From Ashinkailepas kermadecensis (Eukaryota > Arthropoda > Thecostraca > Neolepadidae), in the NCBI GenBank assembly GCA_034440615.1, contig JAOTOM010002263.1:1-64000 (forward strand): DNA of 64,000 bases, in the 5' to 3' direction. Positions 49,201 to 61,200 of this stretch are shown one piece after another. Each line of letters begins with the position of its first letter. The first letter of the stretch is position 1. The notes under the pieces are model-generated. The model searched no databases. It had not been told where the DNA came from and saw only the letters and a program-made list of their open reading frames with translations. Both the position numbers and the translations under genes were made by a program.

Positions 49201-52200
49201 GAGACAAGTAAGACAATGACGAGACAAGTAAGACAATGATGAGACAAGTAAGACAATGATGAGACAAGTAAGACAATGATGAGACAAGTAAGACAATGAT
49301 GAGACAAGTAAGACAATGATGAGACAAGTAAGACAATGATGAGACAAGTAAGACAATGACGAGACAAGTAAGATGGATGTTATGGCGGGCACCGGTCAGT
49401 TCTGAACGACACTACACTGGATTGCACTACACTGCGTGACACTACAATACATGCTACCACACTGAATGACACTACATTGCATCACACTATACCGGCAAGC
49501 ACTACACTGGCTGGCACTACACTGGATGACAGTACATTGGATGACACTATAATGGAGGACACTACACTGGGTGACACTACACTGTATGACACTACACTGG
49601 GTGACACTATACTGGATGACACTACACTGTATGATACTACATTGGATGACACTATAATGGATGACACTACACTGCGTGACACTACATTCCATGACACTAT
49701 ACTGGATGACACTGAACTGCATGACACCATACTGGATGGCACTACATTTTTGACGCCACTATATTGTATCACGCTATACTGCATGACACTATATTGCATC
49801 ACACTATACTGAATGACATTGTATTGCATCACACTATACTGGATGGCACTACATTGTATAACACTACACTGAATGACACTACACTGCACGAACTATTCTG
49901 GATTGCACTATACTGGATGCTGCTACATTGTATCACACTGCACTGGATGACACTACATTGGATGACACTGCATTGGATGACACTACATTTGATGACACTG
50001 CACTGGATGACACTACATTGGATGACACTGCACTGTATGACACTATACTGGATGACACTACACAGGATACTTACCGGTTCTGGATGACAACCTTGATGAG
50101 GATCTCCAGGAAGAACGAGGCCGAGTCTTCATCGAAGCTGGAGCCCTGCACTGGCCCGTCCGGACCGTGACTGGCCAGGATCAGCGCCTGAGGCACAACA
50201 CAACATATATAACAACACAACACAACACAGCGCAACACAACACAACATAACACAACACAACACAACACAGCATTCAGCACAACACAACACAGCGCAACAT
50301 AACACAACACAACACATCGCAACACAACACAACACAACACAGCGCAACACAACACAGCATACAGCACAACACAACACAACACAACACAACACAACACAAC
50401 ACAGCGCAACACAACACAGCGCAACACAACACAACACAACACAGCGCAACACAACACAGCATTCAGCACAACACAACACAGCGCAACATAACACAACACA
50501 ACATACAGCGCGACACAACATACAGCTCGACACAACATATAGCACAACACAGCAGAACGCAACATACAGCACAACACAACATAATACAGCACAGCACAAC
50601 ATAGCACAACACAACACACAGCACAACACATCATGCAGCACGACACAACATGCAGCACAACACAACATGCAGCACAGCACAACATGCAGCACAACACAAC
50701 ACAACACAACACATGTCGGCGCCCGGCGGCTGGAGACGCGGCAGAGGAAGGGCAGCATTGCCAGACGCTAATTTACCAGCCAAAACTTTGCCATTTTTCC
50801 CCAGCTCTCCGATCAAGTGGTAGGCTCAGGGGTCTTGTCGCGGCCAGTTCTGTTCAAAACAGCGTCTTCTTCCGCAAAGTCAACGGCGCCCAACATACAT
50901 TGCGATTGAAATTTTCACAGAGACACCGAACAGCAGATATGCCAGCTGATGCTCGCTACGCGCGAAACGATAATGACACGCCGCCAATTATTAAAGCTGT
51001 CAAAACACTGTGGACCTGTATACGACCCTGACCGGCCGGTACTGACCTTGACCGGCCGGTACTGACATTGACCGGCCGGTACTGACCCTGACCGTCCGGC
51101 ACTGACCCTGACCGACTGGTACTGAACTTGACCAGCTCGTACTGACCCTGACCGGCCGGTACTGACCTTGACCGGCCGGTACTGACCCTGACCGTCCGGC
51201 ACTGACCCTGACCGACTGGTACTGAACTTGACCGGCTCGTACTGACCCTGACCGGCCGGTACAAACCCTGACCGACTAGTACTGACCCTGACCGACTGGT
51301 ACTGACCCTGACCGGCCGGTACTGACCCTGACCGGCCGGTACTGACCCTGACCGGCCGGTAATTACCCTGACCGGCCGGTACTAACCCTGACCGGCCGGT
51401 ACAGACCCTGACCGGCCGGTACCGACCCTGCCCGACTGACACTGACCTTGACCAGCTCGTGCAGCGAGTCCATACGCAGGAACTTGCTCTCGGTGACCAG
51501 CTGCTCCGGGTGACACTCCCGGATGACCCGCTGCGCCCTGGCCTTGTGCTCCACGTCCTCCGGCGACGGCTGCTTGGCCGCGTGTGACTCTACAGGTCAC
51601 AGGTCAGGTCAGGTCAGGTCAGGTGACACTCGCGGATGACCCGCTGCGCCCTGGCCTTGTGCTCCACGTCCTCCGGCGACGGCTGCTTGGCCGCGTGTGA
51701 CTCTACAGGTCACAGGTCAGGTCAGGTCAGGTCAGCTGAATGACCAAATCAGCGGATACTGCAACGAAAACCGAGCCCTTTGTTCGGCTACGTCTATTTG
51801 GTGTTGCTGTTGACCAGTCGGTGTTGGTACAGTCGGTGTTGGTTGGTTATTGGTTTTACGACACGTCGACCGTTGAGTCATATAGCGTCGTCAATCTCTC
51901 ACGCCGATTGGTCGCGGGCGAAGAGTAGCGACAGGTGAGAGTCGAACCCACAATCTTTCGATTGTGAGACGAGCATCTTACCCCTAGACCACTCGTCCCC
52001 ACAGTCGGTGTTGCCGTTCACCAGTTCCCCGTACAGTCGGTGTTGCCGTTCACCAGTTCCCCGTACAGTCGGTGTTGCCGTTCACCAGTTCCCCGTACAG
52101 TCGGTGTTGCCGTTCACCAGTTCCCCGTACAGTCGGTGTTGCCGTTCACCAGTCTCCCGTACAGTCGGTAATGCCGTTCACCAGTTCAGCCTACGCATGC

Positions 52201-55200
52201 TTTTTCCCAGAATGCAGCTTTCCACGGTGGATACTTGTACACAGATTTTCCTCTAGAATGTGGGGAGATTTGCATTTTGGTAACCGATCTGCCGAACGAC
52301 TGTCCGCAGATTGTCCACACGCTGCCCGGGCGGAACAGGCAACTTGCCAAACGACACCGCCGACTGTCCACACACTTTTTAGGCGGAGCAGATACTCTAG
52401 GAACCAATGACGGCCGAATGAATGTTCGGATCTGTACAGAGATTGATGCAGGAGTAGAGGGAGCTGAGTAGACTGACCTGCGGTCGCTATATAACGTCAC
52501 GTGCCTGCACCGAGGGCGATGTAGAAGTAGAGGGAGACTGATGTCGCTGTATAACGTCACGTACCTGTACCGAGGGCGATGTAGGAGTAGAGGGAGCCTG
52601 AGGTCACTGTATAACGTCACGGACCTGTACCGAGGGCAATGTCGGAGTAGAGGGAGCCTGAGGTCACTGTATAACGTCACGAACCTGTACCGAGGGCGAT
52701 GTAGGAGTAGAGGGAGCCTGAGGTCACTGTATAACGTCACGTACCTGTACCGAGGGCGATGTAGGAGTAGAGGGAGCCTGAGGTCACTGTATAACGTCAC
52801 GGACCTGTACCGAGGGCAATGTCGGAGTAGAGGGAGCCTGAGGTCACTGTATAACGTCACGAACCTGTACCGAGGGCGATGTAGGAGTAGAGGGAGCCTG
52901 AGGTCACTGTATAACGTCACGAACCTGTACCAAGGACAATGTCGGAGTAGAGGGAGCCTGAGGTCACTGTATAACGTCACGAACCTGTACCGAGGGCGAT
53001 GTAGGAGTAGAGGGAGCCTGAGGTCACTGTATAACGTCACGTACCTGTACCGAGGGCGATGTAGGAGTAGAGGGAGCCTGAGGTCACTGTATAACGTCAC
53101 GGACCTGTACCGAGGGCAATGTCGGAGTAGAGGGAGCCTGAGGTCACTGTATAACGTCACGAACCTGTACCGAGGGCGATGTAGGAGTAGAGGGAGCCTG
53201 AGGTCACTGTATAACGTCACGAACCTGTACCAAGGACAATGTCGGAGTAGAGGGAGCCTGAGGTCACTGTATAACGTCACGAACCTGTACCGAGGGCGAT
53301 GTCGGAGTAGAGGGAGCTGTATAACGTCACGTACCTGTGCCGAGGGCGATGTCGGAGTAGATACTCAACATGGGTTTAGAAAAGGGCGATCACAAATGCT
53401 CACAAATCTATTGGACTTTTTTAATTTCGCTACAGAACAATTTGATCAGGGAAATCAGGTTGATGTAGCATATCTTGACTTTAGTAAGGCCTTTGACAAG
53501 GTACCCATAAACGGTTAATGATGCAGCTTCAGGTCCATGGTATTGCAGGTAGCATCCTAAAATCGATAGAGTTGTGGCTTTCAGATAGACAGCAGAAAGT
53601 GATGCTAAATGATACAAAGTCATGAGAAAATGTTCTTAGTGGAGTCCCTCACGGGTCAGTACTGGGGCCACTATTATTCATTATACTTGTAAATAACATT
53701 GAAAGTGGCCTAAGCAGTAAGGTTTTGGAATTTGCGCATGATTTGAAGGTATTTAGGGCAATAACAGGACACAATGAGCAGGTCTTGCTACAGAGGGAGC
53801 TTTATAACGTCATGTACCTGTACCGAGGGCGATGTAGGAGTACAGGGAGCTGAGCAGACTCGTCTCAGGCCGCTGGGTGACCGCCGCGGGCTCCCTGAAC
53901 AGGCTGACCCGACCGGTCGGACTGAGGAAGTCCTCAGCCTGTCGAGGTCAAGACACCGGTCACGGTGCGGGTCAGGTGACAGGTCGCAGGACCTCATAGT
54001 CCTGGCATACGAATAAGCCACGCAATCGCAGACCAGATCAAGTCACAGGTCACTAGGTAAGCGGCACAGCGCAGGTCATTGGTAACAAGGGTCATTGGTA
54101 CAATGGTCAGGTCATTGGTAACAAGGGAGTCAGCTAGTTGATGTTCACTGGGGCACACACACACACACACCGAGAAAGGCGGCTGCACTTCGCGAGTAAT
54201 GCTACGAACCAAGACGTGTTGATAATTACAGAAGTCCACGTGTGTTGTTCTTCTGCAGCTGTTTCCACAACGAGAAAACAAAGCATGTGCAGAAAACAAA
54301 GCCAGTGCACTTTTTGTGAAAGTGCTTCAAATGGAGAAAACGGGGTATGGGCGGACAGGGGGCCACAATTTCGTTTCCAGTGAAGGGAAGCACACCAAAG
54401 CGTGGAAACCCGTTATAACTTCAAAAGAAGTCGACAACCTAGCGAATATAACCTGACTCTGCTCTGGAAAAGCATCGATCGTGGACAAAACATTGCTTCA
54501 CATTGACACGAAACAGAAAGTGGTGAAGTTGAAGTACCAATCGCCGCTAACCGGTGTCCCATTTCACGCGTCCTGTCCAAAACATCAACTTTAGGTCACA
54601 ACAAGTCCGCATAAAGTGTCGGCTCGCAGCCAGTTTGTTTTACTTCAAGATCACGCACTCAGTGGCCGTGAATAGTCCAAGACTGATGCGACATCCCACA
54701 ACGACTGTACCGCTGCGGCCCATTGGTGCGACATCCCACAACGACTGTACCGCTGCGGCCCATTGGTGCGACATCCCACAACGACTGTACCGCTGCGGCC
54801 CACTGCTGCGACATCCCACAACGACTGTACCGCTGCGCCCCATTGGTGCGACATCCCACAACGACTGTACCGCTGCGCCCCATTGGGCCACATACACTCG
54901 CGCCTGCTTATCGCAGTGTAACCGACACATTCTGCCGCGCAGGTGCCCTGGTGCCGTGTCGGCAGCCGGTGTGACTGTCCCCAGTAGGTGACCCTTGGCC
55001 AGCCGGTGTGACTGTCCCCATTAGGTGACCCTTGGCCAGCCGGTGTGACTGTCCCCAGTAGGTGCCGTGTCGGCAGCCGGTGTGACTGTCCCCATTAGGT
55101 GACCCTTGGCCAGCCGGTGTGACTGTCCCCAGTAGGTGACCCTTGGCCACGCCTGCAGACGCCTCCACGCAGACGCCGCGGTGGTGGTGACTGACGGCGG

Positions 55201-58200
55201 CTCGCTGGATAGGTCTGAGCAGATCAGATCTGAGCAGATCAGATCTGAGCAGATCAGATCTGAGCAGATCAGATCTGAGCAGATCAGATCTGAGCAGATC
55301 AGATCTGAGCAGATCAGATCTGAGCAGATCAGATCTGAGCAGATCAGATCTGAGCAGATCACATCTGAGCAGATCAGATCTGAGCAGATCAGATCTGAGC
55401 AGATCAGATCTGAGCAGATCAGATCTGAGCAGATCAGATCAGATCTGAGCAGATCACATCTGAGCAGATCAGATCTGAGCAGATCAGATCTGAGCAGATC
55501 AGATCTGAGCAGATCAGATCTGAGCAGATCAGATCTGAGCAGATCACATCTGAGCAGATCAGATCTGAGCAGATCACATCTGAGCAGATCAGATCTGAGC
55601 AGATCAGATCTGAGCAGATCAAATCTGAGCAGATCAGATCTGAGCAGATCAGATCTGAGCAGATCCGATCTGAGCAGGCCGGTGTCCGTTGTCCGGTGTC
55701 CGGTGTCAGTTGTCCGGTGTCCGTTGTCCGTTGTCCGGTGTCCGTTGTCCGGTGTCCGTTGTCCGGTGTCCGTTCTGACAAAAACTGCTCTTTGAACAAG
55801 AAATGCGCCCACTTCAGAGAAAGCGTTGTGGTGAAAGCTGCTGAAGATCAAAGTCGAAATTTGGTTGGAACCCACCACCTTGCGATGGGAACCATACCAC
55901 AGAACTGGCGCGATCAGCAAACGACGCCATTCTGGCTGTAGAAACGCGTTCTTTTCCCATGCTTATTATTTTCACTGAAAATTAACTTTTTTTCGCTCGA
56001 AGGTTCAGTGAAGGTTCAATGGTGCTGTTCGGCAATGCTGAAACTTAATTGTTCCGACGAAACTGTTCAAAATGCATTAGAAAGGCAGACAGGGAAGTAC
56101 ACGATACGCCCTCCCCTCAGGAAGGAAATTATCCTCTGAACAGCTGCAATCTTCCCCAAGCAAATCCAGGATTTGAAAATATAAATCCAACTCTGCCATT
56201 GACTGACCTTTGTGACCTCGGCGGAGAGCAGGCGGCAGTGGCACACCCTTCCCCGACTCCTGACTGACCTTTGGCCTCTGTGACCCCTGCCTGGCCTCTA
56301 TGACCGGTGACCCACGACTGACGCGACCCTGTGACCGCTGACTGACCTATATGACCGGTGACCCACGACTGACGCGACCCTGTGACCGCTGACTGACCTA
56401 TATGACCGGTGACCCATGACTGACGTGACCCTGTGAACGCTGACTGACCTCGGTGACCCCTATGACCGGTGACCCATGACTGCTGTGACCCTGTGACCGC
56501 TGACTAAGTTAGTTATTAGGGCTTTAGGGCGCATCGACTACATCGGTCATGTAGCGCCCAGACCGCTGACTAACCTCGGTGACCCCTGCCTGGCCTCTAT
56601 GACCGGTGACCCACGACTGACGCGACCCTGTGACCGCTGACTGACCTATATGACCGGTGACCCATGACTGACGTGACCCTGTGACCGCTGACTGACCTCG
56701 GTGACCCCTACCTGACCTCTATGACCGGTGACCCATGACTGCTGTGACCCTGTGACCGCTGACTAAGTTAGTTATTAGGGCTTTAGGGCGCATCGACTAC
56801 ATCGGTCATGTAGCGCCCAGACCGCTGACTAACCTCGGTGACCCCTGCCTGGCCTCTATGACCGGTGACCCACGACTGACGTGACCCTGTGACCGCCGAC
56901 TGACCTCGGTGACCTCGGCGGACAGCAGGCGGCAGCGGTAGAGCTGCAGCAGACAGTCGAGCAGGTTGCGCCAGCCGTCGCGCAGAATGTCGCCGTGCCG
57001 GTGCGTCAGCGTGAACACGGTGCGCGCCGCCAGCTGAGCCTTCACGTTGGCGCCGAACGACACCACCAGACTCTCGGGGCTCTGTCGGCCGGCAGGCGGG
57101 TCGTGGGTTCGCGGCCCGCCGGTGGCCGAAATTTTCGGCCGAGTGGCTAACCGGCGTACATTGTTGTAGAGCGTCTCAATCGCGGGGATTTGAGCTTCCT
57201 AGGGGTGGCGGTTGCATGCAAGGCGAAGGCTTAGCTAGGGAGTAATCCATAGCGCGTTGAGCGTCCTTGGTGCTGGTGATGGTAATGATGATGGTGATGA
57301 TGCTGGTGATGATGATGGTGATGGTGATGGTGATGGTAATGGTGATGGTGCTGGTGATGGTGACGGTGACGGTGATGGTGCTGATGCTGGTGATAGTAGT
57401 GGTGATGGTGGTGCTGACGATGGTGATAGTGATGGTGACGGTGATGATGGCGATGGTGATGGTGATGGTGATGATGCTAGTGCTGGTGCTGGTGATGATG
57501 ATGGTGATGATGCTGGTGCTGGTGCTGGTGATGGTGATGGTGATGGCGATGGTGCTGGTGGTGGTGACGATGACGATGACGGTGACGGTGATGGTGATGG
57601 TGATGGTGACGGTGATGGTGGTGGTGGTGACGATGACGGTGACGGTGCTAGTGATGATGCTGGTGATAGTGTGGTGATGGTGATGGTGCTGACGATGATG
57701 ATGGTGGTGATGGGGGCGGAGGCGGGGTGGGGGTGGAGTCAACTCATGAGCCAATGTGGGACGCATCCAGAAAGTGTTACCAAACTCCCGGCTAGACGGT
57801 GTAAGGGGTCACGACGGGTCAACAAGGCAGTCAAGGGGTCGACGTGTCGGTTATTCAGCACTATAACGGCGCAATGTGCTACAGCTTGCACTCATCACAT
57901 GTCGGCTTCCCGGTAAATAATAATACCCAGATGGCCTGTAAAGTCTAAATGTCTAAATATGCAATGTACGTAATGTCTAAATGGGTAATGTCTAACTATG
58001 CAGTGCATGTAATGTCTAAATAGGTAACGTCGTTGTTTAATGGGTATTTCACGACGCACTTTATGCACGCTCAAGGATAATTGATAATGGCGCAGTCCAC
58101 ACTGTTTCGCCAGTGGACCGAGGGATTGGGAAATGTCCTGAGTGGTGCGAGTGTTGCACCCAGGACCTTTGGTACCCAGACCTCAACATTTCACCCTTTA

Positions 58201-61200
58201 ACCACTGGGCAATCCCCTCCCCTAAATAGGTAATGTCAAAATATGCAATGTATGTAATGTCTAAATAGGTAATGTCTAAAAATGTTGACAAGATGAGTTT
58301 AGCAACACCCTGTTAGTACAGCATAACAATGCAAAATATGTGATCAGATGACCTCGCACGTGGGCCAGTGACCTCACACGTGACCTCGCACGTGGGACAG
58401 TGACCTCGCACGTGGGACAGTGACCTCACACGTGGGCCAGTGGCCTCACACGTGACCTCACACGTGGGCCAGTGACCTCACACGTGGGCCAGTGACCTCA
58501 CACGTGGGCAAATGACCTCACACGTGGGCCAGTGACCTCACACGTAGGCCAGTGACCTCACCTCGGCGCTGTTGCCCAGTGTGGTGAACTTGCAGAGTGA
58601 GATGACGAGGTTGTCGTACACATCGGACATCCCGTAATGTGCAGCGATCATGGCGCACTTTCTGCAACATCAGGCCAGGTCAGGTCAGGTCAGGTCAGCG
58701 GGACAGTAACGGGCGGCGATCACGACGCACTTCCTGTGGTGTTTCGCCGGGTCAGATCAGGTGGTTATTGGGTTTTACGACACATCGACCGTCGAGTCAT
58801 GTAGCGTCGTCAATCTCTCACGCCGATTGGTCGCGGGCGAAGAGTAGCGACAGGTGAGACTCGAAACCGCAATTTTTCGATTGTGAGACGGGCAACTTAC
58901 CCCCAGACTATTCGTCCCTGCCAGGTCAGACCAGATCAACAGGACAGTAATGAGCGGCTTGGTCGATTTTTCAGGATCGATGTCTGATGTCTGGGTGCAC
59001 AACTATAGTGAAATAGCAGAACATAGCGCGTTTCAGAATGCGGATTTACTAAAGATGTCGAACAAACAGAACAAGAAAGTTGGTCGGCTTAGGTTGCATT
59101 ACTTGTAAATGCAAAGGTTCATTGCTGCTTATGGAAGCTTGACAGGTACATTCTATAGGGAAAATCAAGCAAATGCCAGCTTTTTCATCACTGCACGTGA
59201 TGAAAAATAATCATAAATGCACGTGAAATAGATAACAGAACAGAAATCGGGAACGGCCGCGAGAACCCCAAATTCAGACCAAGTACCAAGTCAGGGAAGA
59301 CATAAGAGGGAAGATTTGGGCACAGGGAAACCGAACACACCGTGGTAGACTATGACGTCACCCAGCTCACACCGCCTCCCCTCTCCCGTCTGACGTAACA
59401 CCGCCGACACAGCCGGCCACACCATGACGTCACCCAGCTCACACCGCCTCCCCTCTCCCGTCTGACGACTGACCCCCGTCTGACGTAACACCGCCGACAC
59501 AGCCGGCCACACCATGACGTCACCCCGACGTCCCGCCACGCACCTGAAGCCGCCGATGGCCTTCTGCACGATGACGTCGTCGGTGCTGCGGTCGAAGACG
59601 AAGCTGAGCGCCGCCACGGTGGGCCCCCAGCTGAGCGAGAACAGGTCGTGCTCGAGCAGGCCGCTGCCGGCGCGCACGTAGCGGCCGTCGGGCGAGCCGC
59701 CGCGCCGCAGCAGCACCTTCCACAGGTAGTTCTCGCGCACGGCGCCCGTCTGCTCGGCCGGCATCACGATCTCGTCCGACCTGCGGCCACCGGCTGCCGT
59801 TACCGCCTGGGGTCCTCCCACCTGGGGTTACCACCTGGAGTCACCACCGGTCTGCTCGGCCGGCATCACGATCTCGTCCGACCTGCGGCCACCGGCTGCC
59901 GTTACCGCCTGGGGTCCTCCGACCTGGAGCCCTCCGACCTGGGGCCCTCCGACCTGGGGTCCTCCGACCTGGGGTCCTCCGACCTGGGGTCCTCCGACCT
60001 GGGGCCCACCGACCTGGGGTCCTCCGACCTGGGGTCCTCCGACCTGGGGTCCTCCGACCTGGGGTCCTCCGACCTGGGGTCCTCCGACCTGGGGTCCTCC
60101 GACCTGGGGTCCTCCGACCTGGGGTCCTCCGACCTAGGGTCCTCCGACCTGGGGTCCTCCGACCTGGGGCCCTCCGACCTGGGGCCAACCGACCTGGAGT
60201 CACCACCGGGGGTCCTCTGACCTGGGGTTACCCCCTGGAGTCACCACCGGTCGTAGGGGTTCAGTGTGGCCAAATCCGAACAGATATGTGTCGCGATGAA
60301 ACACAAAATTTGTCTGTAGAATTCGTGATAGACAATGGAAACGGAGACGCAATTCAGCTGATTTCTAAACACAGAATAGGCGAAAATTCCTGCATTTTTG
60401 ACTATATTCCCCAGGATTTGGAAGTAATGTGAATTTTAACTTGTATGTACATCCTATACATTACCTCGACGACTAGAATCGCGAGTTTGTACCCACTGAC
60501 AGGGATCATCAAAGGTCATCAAAGGTCACCACAGAGTTTGGGGACAGTGTCTGGGATCACAAGAGTCGTCACCAGAGGTCATGCTAACCACCACAGATCA
60601 AGCGAGACATCATCGGATCGTCAGACAACAGACAATCACAACACAAAAAGGTCACTGTGCACACTGAAGGTCACAGGCGTCTCACGAGTCACCAGGGCTC
60701 ACCGGAAGTGACACCGAAGCTGGCCCACTCCATCCCGGATGGTTGAAGCCGATTACGAGCATAATCCCGCCGAAGGCCAGTATTCGGACACGAGCGTTGA
60801 GCGTTGTTGTTTGCTTTGCTTGAGTGTCAGATGCTGACGATTGGCGCTGACAACCGCCGAGTCAGCGCCAATCGTCAGCGCCACCTACCGCTGACTCAAG
60901 CCATCAGCTGGGTCACGCCCTACTCCCCTGGAGCCATCCCCTACTCCATGCCCTCCTCCCCTGGACCTCCTAGGACCCCGGGCCGTTCCCTACTCCCCTG
61001 GAGCCATCCCCTGCTCCATGCCCTCCTCCCCTGGACCTCCTAGGACCCCAGGCCGTTCCCTACTCCCGACAGTTGTCGGGCACGAGACCGGACAGCAGAC
61101 GGAGGCATACTCGGCCGTCAGCTGTCCGCCGTCAGCTGTCCGCCGCATTCAGCTGTTGACTGCGGGGTGTGTGTCAGCTGGGGCGCCAACCCAGCGGTCG

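Larger units (their letters stand above)
56213..56904. repeat. Array of GBF1 exon e 5' splice-site copies
   Basis: Gene-strand units carry GGTCACCGAG|GTCAGTCAGCGG. The far end (56213-56242) holds a longer copy of the exon end, CTGCCGCCTGCTCTCCGCCG. SINE tail fragments are embedded twice. Confidence 0.92.

Noticed and set aside
52186..53518. 364-codon (minus) and 325-codon (plus) repeat proteins
   Set aside because: Both read the 60-bp exon f array; the plus frame only gains RT similarity where the LINE fragment begins.
55853..55925. Minus-strand tRNA-like sequence (GGTGGGTTCCAACC)
   Set aside because: Only a B-box-like match; no convincing A box or shared SINE body.
57257..57916. Asp/Gly-rich 219-codon protein
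   Set aside because: Reading of a (GGTGAT)n microsatellite.
58676..58697. AGGTCA direct repeats as nuclear-receptor response elements
   Set aside because: Short pure (AGGTC)n tracts sit systematically just upstream of GBF1 acceptors; a splicing-related or slippage origin is simpler.
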